Made by a program: the position numbers and the translations under genes. Below are positions 33,645 to 45,524 of a DNA stretch of 64,000 bases, one piece after another. The stretch's first letter is position 1. Each line of letters opens with the position of its first letter. Below the pieces are notes generated by a model that worked only from the letters and a program-made list of their open reading frames with translations, was not told where the DNA came from and did not search any database. The stretch comes from Malaya genurostris (Eukaryota; Arthropoda; Insecta; Diptera; Culicidae), in the NCBI RefSeq assembly GCF_030247185.1, contig NC_080570.1, positions 150,630,641 through 150,694,640 of the forward strand, read 5' to 3'.

Positions 33645-33850
33645 TTACGTTTCTTTCTTCTTAGACTCGTCAGCGCATAACACTTTATGTTGAACTGTAA
33701 TGTCACCCAGCAGTCCAACATAAACCTCTGAACAGACGGAAATGTTAATGCCATTTGCAGAATGGTTTATGTTGAAACTGTTAGATGACATTACAGTTCA
33801 GCATAAACTGTTATGCACTGACGAGTCTAGAACGAAGCGTAAAGAAAAGA
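33645..33850. mobile_element. MITE, CGTTTCGTCTT family
   Basis: The left end (TTTACGTTTCTTTCTTCTTA, GACTCGTCAGCGCATAACA) and right end (complement CTTTACGCTTCGTTCTAGAC, TCGTCAGTGCATAACAG) form TIRs. These continue into TTTATGTTGAACTGTAATGTC on both sides. The ~200-bp element is almost entirely palindromic and encodes nothing. Confidence 0.7.
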
Positions 33851-34201
33851 TTCTACTTGGAGTTGTCTGGAGTCTTGCCAAGTGCGACTCAGGAAAAAAG
33901 TGTCGAGTGGAATTGTAAATTCTACCGACATTCTCAAATCTTAAAACGACAGAAAGAAATTTTATTAAGTAACACCATTTTTTACAAAAATCTACCATTT
34001 TATCCAAATGAAAACGTTTGTGAAGATTTCCATGAAAACGGCAAACCTTAACGTTGTAAGCTGTATGATTTTTCGTACGTATTGTAGTAAATTGAATCAT
34101 CAAAATCGAAATGCGTACTGAATATTTCAGTTTGGCTATCTTGAAATGTGTTTCTTCACATTTCCGAACAGCTCAAGGGCAAGGCAGTTCAACGGAAAGG
34201 A

Positions 34202-34794
34202 GACGATTCCTGGTTCTGAATTCAGAATCTGAGTTCGGGACCAAGATATGTGTTTAAACTCTAAACCTGTATTCTGCACATGGAAATCTGAATCTAAATA
34301 ATAGACCTGGATCTGGCTTCTGTACTTGAATTATTTACCTGAACTCTGCAACTGGACTTGGATTCTGGACCTGGAACCTGTGTCTGAATTTAGTACCTAA
34401 AATCTGAACATGGATGCAGATTCAGGGAATTCGGAACTTGAATTCAGGAGTTGGATTCTGGATCTGAATTCAGAGCATGGATTCTTACCCAAAATTCTGA
34501 ATCTAGATTCGGGACTAAGACCCGAATTTCGGGCCTGAACTCTGAATCTGTTTTTTGCATCTAGATTCTAGATCTGGCCCTGGAATCTTGACCTGTATTC
34601 TGCACCTGAACCTGGAATTCTGAAACTGAATTATAAACCTGTATCTGGGTTTTGGACCTGAATCCTGTGCTTAGATTCTGAACCAGGGCTTGGATTGTAT
34701 ACCTGGAATTCGTGATCTGAATACACAAACCTGAATTCTGGTTGGATTTTGGATCTGGTTCCGGTGTCCGGATTCTAGACCTACATTATGAATA
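34202..34794 (+). repeat. Degenerate CTGGATTCTGAAC array, part 1
   Basis: Irregular repeats of about 12-14 bp based on CTGGATTCTGAAC / CTGAATTCTGGAC. The array ends abruptly at the mariner left TIR (34797) and continues beyond it. Confidence 0.75.
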
Positions 34795-34796
34795 TA

Positions 34797-35850
34797 TCAG
34801 GTGTACAACTTTGCTTTCACCGTTTTCCGATAGGTGGCTGTACCGGCTGAGGCAGTGACAGTTGTTCTTGTTTTCGTATTGTTCACACTCGAAAATGTTT
34901 GTTTATGTGCCCAATTCTCGCCATTTGCGGGAAGTTTTACTTTTCTGTTACAATTCGAAAAAATGCAGCTAAAGCGCATCGAATGCTCTCAGAAACTTAC
35001 GTTGATGCTGCTCTGAGTAAAAGAACGTGTCGGGAGTGGTTTCAACGTTTTAAAAATGGTGATTTCGATGTCGAAGACAAACATGGTGGTGGAAGAGAAA
35101 AAACCTTCAGAGATGAACAACTAGAAGCATTGCTTGATGAAGATTCGTGCCAAACCCAAGAAGAGCTTGCCGAATCGTTGGGAGTGAGTCAGCAAGCCAT
35201 TTCAAAACGTCTCAAGGCCCTGGGCATGATTCAGAAAGAAGGAAACTGGGTGCCGTACGAGTTGAAGCTGAGGGACATCGAGCGCCGTCTATTTGTATGT
35301 GAGAACCTGTTTCAAAGACAAAATCGTAAGGGGTTTTTACATCGAGTCGTAACCGGTGATGAAAAGTGGGTTCAATACGATAATCTTAAACGCAGAAAAT
35401 CATGGGGAAAGCCAGGACATGCTTTTTCATCGAAGGCAAAACCGAATATTCACGGCGCCAAGGTTATGATTTGTGTTTGGTGGGATCAGCTCGGTGTGAT
35501 TTACTACGAGCTCTTAAAACCGGGTGAAACTATCCGGAGATCGCTACCGAACGCAGCTGATGCGCCTTAGTCGCGCGCTAAAACAAAATCGGCCACAATA
35601 TCAAGAGCGACATGGCTAAGTCATTTTCCATCGTACCTGGAAACGCTGAAATGGGAAGTCCTGCCCCACCCGCCGTATTCCCAAGATGTCGCCCCTTCTG
35701 ACTTCCACCTATTCCTTTCGATGGTACACGGCCTGGCAGATCAACATTTTTAATCCTTCGAAGAGTTGAAAAAATGGATTGCTTCATGGATGGCGTCAAA
35801 AGAGGACTCCTTTTTTCGAGCCGGGATCCGAAAATTGCCGAAAAGATTAT
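34797..35850 (+). mobile_element. mariner element, copy 2 (right end truncated)
   Basis: The left TIR TCAGGTGTACAACTTTGCTT is preceded by TA (34795-34796) inside the CTGGATTCTG array. The body matches copy 1 but lacks about 92 bp of 5' leader present in copies 1 and 3. It stops near 35845 without a right TIR, where the array resumes. Its loss of the end makes it non-mobile. Confidence 0.8.
34914..35850 (+). pseudogene. mariner transposase (copy 2), longest open form
   Basis: A stretch of more than 200 codons (to 35570) carries the HTH pair (CREWFQRFKNGDFDVEDKHG, EELAESLGVSQQAISKRLKA) and the first catalytic site VVTGDEKWVQYDN. This GDE is mutated to GDG in copy 1. WWDQLGVIYYELLKPG with the preceding region follows. 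A frameshift after about 35535 and deletions then scramble the part with the second and third catalytic residues. The end VAPSDFHLFLSMVHGLADQHF is in another frame. It is inactive but a good family reference. Confidence 0.8.
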
Positions 35851-36904
35851 AGATAGATTCGGGATCAATGTTAGATTTGAATTCTGGACCTGTATTCTAC
35901 CTCCGAACGCTAGATCTGAGCGAATTTTTCGAATTGATTGCTGGGCCTGAATTTGTCATCTGTACCTGGATTCTGCACCAGAATTATGTACCTGATTTCT
36001 GAACATGGATTATGTACCTGGATTCTGTGCCAGAATCTTAACTCAAATTTTGAATATGGATTCTGGATCTGAATTCGAGACTTAGGTTCTGGAGTTGAGT
36101 TTTGAATCTGGATTCGGAGCCGGGATACCAACCCGAAATTCTGAACCTAGATTCGGGATTGAGACCCATGTTTTGGGCTTGCCTTCTGGATCTGTATTCT
36201 GAATCTGAGTTATTAACTTGGACCTGAACCTGTGATCTGGATCTGAGCTCTAGGCTTGAATTCTGCACCTGGACATGGATTTCGGACATTAAATTCGTGA
36301 CCTGAATTTTTCACCTAAATTCTGGATTTGGATCAGACATCTGTACCTGAATTCTAAAATTGGAATCTGGGGTTGGATTCTGCATCTGGGTTTGGTACTA
36401 GGATAATGGACCTGGATTTTAGACCTTAGTTATGAATCTGGATTCGGGATCAATACCCGAATGTTGGACTTGATATCTGAACTTGTATTCTACTCTGAAT
36501 TCTACATTGTGCTTGGATTTTGGATTTAAATTTTGGAACTAATATTTGAAATAATAGATCTGGCATCTGTATCTGGATTCTGAATATAGATTCTGGGATT
36601 AAGTTCTGGATCTCGTTCTTAATTCTATCTGTATTCTGTACCTGAACCTGAAATTCCGAACATAACTTCTGGACCTAGACCTGAATTCTGCAGCTGAGCT
36701 GAGCACCTGAATTTGGATTCTGTACTTGAAATTCGTGATCAGAATTCTGGTTTCTGGACTTGGATCTGGCATCTAGATCTGAAATCTGGACTTGGATTCT
36801 AGACCTGGATCCAGACCCTGGATTCTGGAATCGGAAACAGAATTTCAATTTTGAATCTGAATTGTAGGCCCGTATTCTACACCAGAATTCTAGATCTAGT
36901 TCTG
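35851..36904 (+). repeat. Degenerate CTGGATTCTGAAC array, part 2
   Basis: Continuation of the array after mariner copy 2, with motifs such as CTGGATCTGAATTC and TTCTGGACCTG. Minus-strand open frames rich in Gln, Ser, Arg and Asn (e.g. SRIQVQNS) are a consequence of the repeat unit. Confidence 0.75.
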
Positions 36905-37748
36905 CACACTTAAATTTTATTGCTGAATCTCGGCAAAAAATGCCGAGATTTGCACAGCCGAGAGATCGATAATCATCTCGGCAAAATAACAATTACTGAG
37001 AATCTCGGCAATACCAAATTTGTGAACTGTCAATTATTACCGAACTTGTCAGCAGCATTTTTGCTGTTACCTCGGCAAAAGCGATTACGATCGAATAATG
37101 AATTGCCGAGTCAACAATAATCGAACGTAGAAAGGATTTTTCGTTATTATTGTACGAAATAAATATCACAAAATCTAAGGCTACGGAAAGGAGGTGTTTT
37201 ATTGATGTCCACTTTAATGCGGTATACAAAAAAAAAACAAACCTCAAAAGGAAACATCATGGTTAAAGACAATTATTCCCAGTGCTCCTCAATGCATCTA
37301 CCTGGAAATAAGAAGACTTTTGTAAGAATATATCAACAGCAGAGTTTTTTATTTCACTTATCTTTTCAAGAAATATAAGAATCTCTTACCTTCATCTAAT
37401 ATATATTATTTTCCCGCTCCACCAGCAATGGCTATGTGGTGCTTTGCACATTCGACAAGAGACATTAAATGACAAGTGTTTCACCGAGTTTCAGTAAAAG
37501 CTAACACACTGTTCGAAATCTCGGCAAACAGATTTGCTGATTTCGGTATATTTGTTGTTTACTGACAATCTCAGCATTATATTTTTCCAAACTTCGGCAA
37601 AAGAACGCACTTTACCGAGATATTAGAATATTACATTAACGAATTTCGGAAAATAGCATATGCATTACTGAACAATCAGTAAAATGTCGTGTTGCCGATC
37701 TAATTCGGTATTTCATTTTGCCGAGCTCAAGAATCTGTTTTAAGTGTG
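36905..37748. mobile_element. Non-autonomous DNA element with CTCGGCA subterminal repeats
   Basis: The ends CACACTTAAA...GCTGAATCTCGGCA and the complement of ...TTGCCGAGCTCAAGAATCTG, TTTTAAGTGTG are inverted repeats. Array sequence flanks both sides directly. Within ~180 bp of the left end the motif CTCGGCA or its complement occurs at about 36928, 36941, 36958, 36977, 37003, 37071 and 37104. More copies lie near 37521 and 37723. The 844-bp interior has no transposase. I could not fix a target-site duplication. Confidence 0.65.
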
Positions 37749-38600
37749 TGGGTTCTAGGCCTGTATTCTGCAACTTAACCTGGAATTCTGAACCTGAATC
37801 ATGGATCTTTACCTGAGTTTTGGGCTTGGATTCTCTGAATGTGGATTCTGGATCTGGATCTGTCATCTGTAGCTGGATTCTGGATCTGAACTCTAGACTT
37901 GGATTCTGCACCCGAGTACTGAACCTTGATCATGTATTTGAATTGTGGAGCCGAATTCTGAATCTGAATTCGAGACCAAAACCTGAATTTGTGTTCGATA
38001 TCAAGAACGAGAGTTAGGAGCTAAACTCTGGACTTGTATTGTACATTCGAATTTCAGATATGGAGTTGGGTTCTGTACATGTACTTCACATAAACCTGGA
38101 ATTCTGAACAGGGGTTATGGACCTATACATGAATTCTACAGCTAAATTATGGGTCTGAATTATGCACCTGATCTTGGATTCTGGGCTCAAAATTCGTGAT
38201 ATGAATTTCGAATTGGGATTCTGATCCATCATCTAACGTCTGTTCCTGGAATCTATACCTAAATTTTGAACTTATATGCGCTAGAGTTGGATTCTGCGTC
38301 TGCGTCGGGAATTGAGTTCTTCACCTGGACTTGGATTTCGTGCTCTGTACATGGATTCTGAACGTCGATTCTGCGCCTGGATTATGAATCTAAATTTTGG
38401 ATCTAGACTTAAACCTACCTGGACCTGGAGTTTCGTACATGGAATTGCATTCTGAATCTCGAATCCTGGACCTGAATTTTAACCTGCATTTTCGATCCGT
38501 ACCTGTATTCTGCACCTGAATTCAACACCTGAGACTAGGACCTGAATTCTTAACTTGGATATATTTTTTTGTTTTCTGGAGTTGAATTTCGATTCTGGAT
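37749..38600 (+). repeat. Degenerate CTGGATTCTGAAC array, part 3
   Basis: The array resumes right after the CTCGGCA element (GGGTTCTAGGCCTGTATTCT) and fades out near 38600. Parts 1-3 together would form one array of about 2.5 kb without the two insertions. Confidence 0.7.
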
Positions 38601-41600
38601 GAACCGAAATAATAGGCTTATGGTGCGTTGTTTTCCTCTTTGAAGCGTATTGATTACAAAAATTTTATAAAACGTTAATTTTGTGTTATTTCCGGTTATG
38701 TCAAGCTCCTCAAGCGTCGGAAAGTCGGAAGAATAATGAAGCAGGAAAAAAATTATTTTATTAGAACGAGCCCATTCCACTCAGCCAAAACAATGCGTAT
38801 CTCTCACGCAATTCATTCCGCAGCCCAACACTCTGATCTCGCAAGCCACTTGGCGCATGTTCAAATCTGAAAGAATTTTCAATGTCAACGGGATCGTAGT
38901 CATATAATTATTCTTTACATTTTAATATTCGGCTGTGAAGATCATTGAATTCTGAATTAATTGGTTTTGTTTTAAAGCCATGTTTTTTGTATGAAAATGA
39001 AATATATAACCAATCTCGTTAGTGCGTCTTTCAACTTAGTTTTCATATCATAGTTCACTAAATTTAGCTCAGTCGTAAAATGAGAGGCGAACGTTTTTTC
39101 TGTTCAAGAATACTTTTTATTAAAAAAATATTTAAATAATACCACTTTTTTCAGTAGAATCTAATCGAACCTCCAAGTGTACGCTGATCACTGGCATCAG
39201 AATAACATTATCCTTATCGATTATTATCCATAGATCTGGTACATTCCTACTTCTTGAGATGGCGTTTCGCCAGCTTTCTCATCTCAAGCGGTTCATAAAT
39301 AAATGCCAAAGCAATGGCAATTCAGACATCGAAGGCAGTGCATAAATCCGGTCCCATCGTAAATAGTAAATTCCCGAATCGTTCGACGTATGCACATAAA
39401 ACTATTAGCAGAAACGCCAGAAAGGAAAAATTATCGACTAAAATTGTTCCACTCTCTCAATTGTGCAGCCAGCCGCACTAAATCACAGCTGACAAGCGGA
39501 GTTCCTGCCCGGTGGTTGGTTGCAACCCCTTCGTGTGACCAAGGGGTACGACTTTTCGCAATATATCTCCGATAGTAGTCAATTGGAAGCACACAACGCT
39601 ACGAATCATTCGGGGAAATACATAACTATGTTTCGGGTTTTTTTTTTCGATCGTAAAATGATTGCCGGTCCTAAGCCGAGAGACACGCTGGTTCGATTGA
39701 GGGTAAAATATTTTAGCGTCAGGACTCAAATCGGAAATGCGCGCAAAATTTAGTAGCTTTCAAACAATTTGTTTAGAAGAATGAAATTTAGAAATTGATT
39801 TGCTTCGACAAGAAACAATTAGCTAAAGACAATGGTATTTAAAACGGTTCAATTCAACTCAACCGAAATGCGATAAAAATACGCATTGTTCTGTCTCGGT
39901 GGGACGATTATGAATTTGAAAAAAAAAACTGTTCGATTTTAGGAAAAATGTTTTTTTTTTTCAACAAATACGACCTTTTGCGAAATACCGATTGATTCCG
40001 TTTTATTTTTACATCCATCGGTGACGCTGGTTAGCTAACCGCAATGTTTGATCCTGTAACAGATTTTCCCAACCGGAAAAACAAACCCATTTTCCGGGGT
40101 CCTTTGGTGGACAGTAAAACAAATGAATATAAATGGTTATTTTTCGATGTCAGTACTGATAACATCCGTACGTGGAAAACACTGTTGGAATGCACCGTGC
40201 AAGGAAGGAAGTTGTGCGATAAGTTGTTCCCATATATCATTCGATAGGGGGGTTTCTGCGTGTCCAATCAGCCAACAGGATAAGCGTACCTTTGTTCGGT
40301 TCATCAGTTCCCTCCTTGCAGCTCGTAAATTGCAACTAATTGTTAGAGTGGGTTGGATAGATTTGAAGTTTTTTGCATCTCTTTAGAAGCTCTGCTTCAA
40401 ATCAAACTTTAATTCAAGTTTAAATTTTTCGGTGATATTGCTTCCTGGGATTGAAGCAATGATATTCACTTAAACTTTATAGCCACCCATTAATTGTGAA
40501 TCAAGTAAACGGTAAATTGATGCGGAAGGTCAACTAATCTGATGACAGTTTGCACTGTGCTATGGAATAAATCTACACCCAACTAGAAAAATGCTCATTT
40601 ATTCAGTAGTTTTTACCCAATTTTGAGTTCGATGTGATTCTTTTCTTTCATTCACTCTTTCCATTGATGTCAAAAAACAGATGCAGATGTCGAAATTAAG
40701 ACTCTGCCTGCTAGGAAGAAGATTCAGATCAGGGATGCCATATCTGTAGATTTATAAAATAAAATATATTTTGACAGATTTTTTCGTTTTTTTTTTTTGT
40801 TTGCTCGCTAAATCTACAAAGTGGAGCATTTAGTAGATATTTAATTTTTTACCTGGCATCTGTTATTAAGATTGTTTGGCCCACTCCAGGTTTAGTTGAC
40901 TCGGGTATTCTGTTTCATACTTGTATAATCTACACCAGAATAAATTTACAGAGAAAATTTGCCATCGTGCATATTTTGATACCAAGCAAACGGAGCAATT
41001 GCCGATTCAAATCAGTTGTTTTGTATATAATTCTAAATATTAGTAGGCTATGAACCGGCGAATGGCGGTATTGGTAACCGCAAAACGTTGTTTTGATTCA
41101 TAGATCGTAGCAAAAACCTAAACATTGCATCAATCACACAATCAAATTTATGCGATCCCAGTACAGATTTTCAACTTCAGTATAAACACACTTTAATTCC
41201 GGGTATTCCAAGCCGATCCGGATCCGAATGACGTGGCAACCCCAACCAACCCGACGCGGCCCCCTAGGAGATGATAATATAGTTGACCCGGCAGGTGAAG
41301 GCCGACCAGCGGTATCAATTTATGACCGTGGGAAGTGCTCTTGAATTTATGCATTTCGGATGCATGATATATGGAACTAATATGTTGAATGGATCCGGCT
41401 CGGTGCTGGTGGTGGGAGAGGTCCGGACAGGTCAACAATAAAACCGTATGTCGGCTGCTGTTGTAATAATTAAGGAAGTGTATCAAATGTCCGGATGATT
41501 AAATGCTAGAATAGGACGGGGTTCTTTGGGTGCTTTGTTGCAGATTTAAATTACAGTAGTTGAAGATAAACATTTTGAACAGCTGGTGGAAAAACGATTA

Positions 41601-41760
41601 TCATGGACACGGTTTATTGTACGCACAGATAGGCAAATGACTAATGAACCAAAACAACACCTGAAATTGCTGTACGTGTAGTGCACACATACAGTTGAAA
41701 TGTTTTACGACTTGTCGATTTTGAAACTTACTTGAATGGTTCATATTTTTTTCGGGAGTA
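38601..41760. other. Intron sequence without recognised genes
   Basis: There are short open frames on both strands only (up to ~100 codons) with no motif. A T-tract sits near 40788-40800 next to a 'tctgtagattt' segment that has a look-alike near 62.4 kb. Confidence 0.4.
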
Positions 41761-41767
41761 GTTCCTT

Positions 41768-41913
41768 TCACCGAAAACGATTTCGCCGAAAGCTGTTTTG
41801 CCGAAAGCCGTTTTGTCGAAAGCTGTATCGTCGAGAGCCGTTTCGCCGAAAGTAATTTTGCTGTTTCGTTGGAAGCCATTTCAACAAAAACCTTTTCGCC
41901 GAAAACCATTAAC
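41768..41913 (+). repeat. 15-bp-period CGAAAGCCGTTTNGC array (short)
   Basis: About nine units of CGAAAGCTGTTTTGC / CGAAAGCCGTTTTGT, in the same sense as the large array at 60766. It encodes repetitive frames on both strands only because the period is a multiple of three. Confidence 0.75.
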
Positions 41914-42654
41914 AAACAACATGACTTGTTTCAATAGACTAGGCATCATCAAAGAGGTTTGTTTCAATGTTTCTCGATAGATGAATCAAACTAATGTCGT
42001 TTTTGCTGGATGCTAAACCTAACCCAGTTTCCACTCTAACTGCTGTCAAACGGTTTTTTTAAGTCAGTTTCGAACCTAGTTTCAACGTTATTGAACTGCT
42101 CATTCGATAGAAAGCCGTTCGAAGAAATGACCCTGATCCAATGGTCAAATAGGCCTCCATCCCTTCAGTGTAATGTTGATAGAATTATAGTAAAACATTT
42201 TAAGAAAGTTTCATCAAATTTTCAAGTCTATCGAGAAAAAAACTCTAGAAGTTATGCCCTTTAACCTCCTCTTATCTCATACTGCAAAGAGACAAAGGTT
42301 CAGCGTCAAAATTCTGGAACATACTAGCGACATGCGCTTGTAAGGAGACTCAAAAAAAAGAATCCGTAAACAACGAAGTTTCTGCAGGAAACGTACTTTA
42401 TGGAGCTGGAATCGATGATTCAGTGCGTTTCTCTCGAAAGCACAGTTTTATATTCCGTGTCCGTCATCATTTCAAAACTACTTTACCAATTATTCTCAAA
42501 TTTAGTACACTCTACTTATAAAATACCCCACTTCTTCTTCTTACTATGGGAAGGATTTACAGCTACAAAATGGGGGATTTTTTCGTGGAAATCGCCACAT
42601 CAAAAATTTCATAACAAAATAACAAGAATCAAACAAAAACCTAGGGGTCTTGAA

Positions 42655-42775
42655 AACTAGGGTGGCAAGTGACCGGGGAAAACGGGAAAAAGTTGGGAAT
42701 TTGGTTTCACTGGGAAAACCCGGAAAAAAATCCGGGAATTTTAGTCCAAAAGCCGGTAAAAATATTACAAGCTTA
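42655..42775 (+). repeat. CGGGAAAA-rich short repeat
   Basis: Runs of ACCGGGGAAAACGGGAAAAA, GGGAAAACCCGG and AATCCGGGAATTTTAGTCC, ending near AAAAGCCGG. It looks like a dispersed low-complexity repeat. Confidence 0.4.
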
Positions 42776-43649
42776 AATATTTTTCTCGTTCAACGATTTT
42801 TAAAGGTTCAAAAAGCAGTTTTAAATCAGTCAGAAAGCAACAGAGCTTTTCTTTACCTTCAAAAATGTTGGTCCTAAATTCATCATAATTTGTCTCCGTA
42901 ATGTTATCTTGAGACAATACTTTTCTACTGCTCATCTTTGTGTGAGATATTGATTAAAACAGGAAACAAAATTGAAAAAAATGTCGATTTTGACTTAATC
43001 CACCGATTGCAGGGAGTATAGAATTTCCTTCTTTGCGAGCTGAAACTGGTTTGAGGGCTGAAAAGAATCGTAGAATTGTTTTAGAATATGGTTTGATTTG
43101 TTCAGTATATCTATGTTTAATTTCGACTATCACTATCGACTATCGACTATCAATTCAGTTTGAGCTTTTGGAACTGATAGACTCCTAACTTCAAACATGT
43201 AATGATTCAAATAATCTATTGCTGTATTGATATCAGCCGAATTGCCCAAAACCATTTTAGGATTTACATTGCTTCCGTTTTTTCCGTTAGATTAGCTCTA
43301 AGGTGGTAGAATATAGAACTAATTGAATCAACCACTGCTTTATTTGAAATCCTGAATATTTTTAGTGCATCAATCTGAATCAAAATCTGTTTGGGTAATC
43401 TTTTTTCTACAAAGGTTACATTATTCTTCTAGATCGATTGTAGAAGGGTTTCTCATAGAAGATAAACTAGTTGGGCTAGTCGGAAATAAAACTGGCTAGA
43501 TATAAGCGAAAGTTAACAATGAGCAAAAAGAAGCAAAAAACAGAGCCAGATGTTTGTGACTTAATTTTTTTAACGTCAGAGTACTATCAGACCAGTCCAA
43601 CAACACTAGAGATCACACTTTTTCTTCAGTAAACTTTCACACTTTGTAG

Positions 43650-43835
43650 TAGAGCTGATCCGGGTATGCAATTTTCATAAACCCGTATCCGATCGAAAAT
43701 AAAGAAATCTTTGCGCCAGAATATTTTTCTTTTCCTAACCCGAACCCAACAAACCCGTACGCGATGTAAAATAAAAAATCTTCACTCATACCCAACCTGA
43801 ATCCGACAATTCGTCTTGTTTTCCCTAGCCTAAGT
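43650..43835 (+). repeat. CCCGAACCC / ACCCGTA dispersed repeat
   Basis: Motifs GATCCGGGTATGCAATTTTC, AACCCGAACCCAACAAACCC and CATACCCAACCTGAATCC recur. A related reverse-sense piece lies at about 56470-56550 (TCGATCCGATCGGGTTCGG). Confidence 0.4.
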
Positions 43836-43849
43836 CTTTCAGGTTCGTT

Positions 43850-45524
43850 ATGCGCACTTGGATTCTCGAGCTAAGTTCTGAACTTGGGTTCTGGAACTGT
43901 ACTCCGGACTAAATTTTTGACCTGGATTTCGCGCTTGAATTCTTTAGCTGAATTCTGAATCTGAGTTTGGAACCTGGATTCTGAGACTAAGCTTCGAACT
44001 GAGTTCAGAACTTGTATTTTTGAACTGTAATCCAGACCTGGATTTTAGTTCGTGGATGGAACTAAATTCATAACCTGGATGCTGGAACTAATTTCTTGAT
44101 CTGAATCCAGAACGTGGATTTTGATTCTGAGTTCCGGACCTGGACTGTGAAACTAAATTCTGGACTTTGATTTGGAGCTGAAGTCGAAATTCTGGGCCTG
44201 GACTCTGCAACTAAATTCAGGACCTGTATTCTGAAGCAGGGTTCTTGAACTGAATACCGGACTGAATTGTGAACCTAGAACTGAGTTCTGAACCTGCACT
44301 CTGTAAGTAAATGCTGAACCTTGATTCTTGAACTGTAATCTTAAACTGAGTTCTGAATCTTGATTCTTGAACTGAACTCAACCTGGACTTTAGAACTGAA
44401 TTTTGGAACTGAATTCAGGACCTGGTTCTGATTATAACTGGGTTCGGTACTTGAACTCTTAAACTGAACTGCGGACCTGGATTTTGGGACTGAATTAGTT
44501 CCGAACCAGAGTTCAGGAAGTAAATGCGCACCTGAATTCTCAAACTGAGTTCTGAACATGAGTTCTGGAACTGTGCACCGAACTAAATTATGGACTGAGC
44601 TCTGAATCTGGATTCTGAAACTGAGTTTCGGACCAGGATTTTGAAACTTAATTCTGGACTTGAAATCTGAAACTGTACCGCAGGCCTGGAGTTTAGTTCC
44701 TGGGTGGAACTAAATTCATAAACTAGATTCTGGAACTCATTTCTGGACCGAAATTAAGAACGTGCATTTTGAAACTGAGTTCCGGACCTGGATTCTGGAA
44801 CTGAGTTCCGAACATAGGTTTTGGAACTGACTCTGGGTTCTACATTTAAATTCAGGACCAGTGTTCTGAACTCGTGAACTGAATACAGAACCAGGAACTA
44901 AATTCTGCACCCAGAACTGAGTTCTGAATCTGAACTCTGTAAGTAAATGCTGGGCCTGGATTCTGTTATTTTGAACCGTAATCTTGAACTGCATTCTGAA
45001 TCTGGGTTCTGGAACTGAACCTGAACCAGGATTTTAATACTAATTTCTAGACAGAATTAGGAGGCAGATTTCAGGCTCTGGATTTTGGAACTGAGATCTG
45101 AACCTGGATTCTTGAACTGAGTTCTGAATATTGGTTTCGGAACTGATCCTGGGCCTGCATTTTAACACTAATTTCTGAACTGAATTAGGAAACAGAATTC
45201 TAGAACTGCGATCTGAATCTGGATTCTGCGACTGAGCTCTCGGACTGATTTCTGGACTGAATATTAGGGAACAGAATTCAGAACTTGGATACTGCATCTG
45301 AATTCAGGACCTGGATTCTGGAGTTGAATTCTGAACCTGGATTCGAGAACTGAATTCTGTATTGGATTTTGAGACTGAATTCTGAAGTTGGATAGTTGAA
45401 CTGTATTTCGGAGCTGAAACCTGGTTTCTTGAGCTGAATTCTGGATCTAAATTCTTAGCCTGGACTCTGGCATTGAATTTTGAGCCTGGATTGGGGAACT
45501 TAATTCTGGAACTGAATTCTGAAC
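43850..45524 (+). repeat. Degenerate GAACTGAATTCTGGACCTG array (large)
   Basis: A ~1.7-kb irregular array of 12-15-bp units such as GGAACTGAATTCTGGACCTG. It is interrupted at 45525 by the ORF1-only retroelement and shows a last unit at 46645-46662. It belongs to the same family as the 34-38 kb arrays. Confidence 0.75.

Noticed and set aside
36038..36992. Minus-strand frames rich in Ser, Gln, Arg and Asn
   Set aside because: Produced by the CTGGATTCTG array; frames break whenever the unit length changes.
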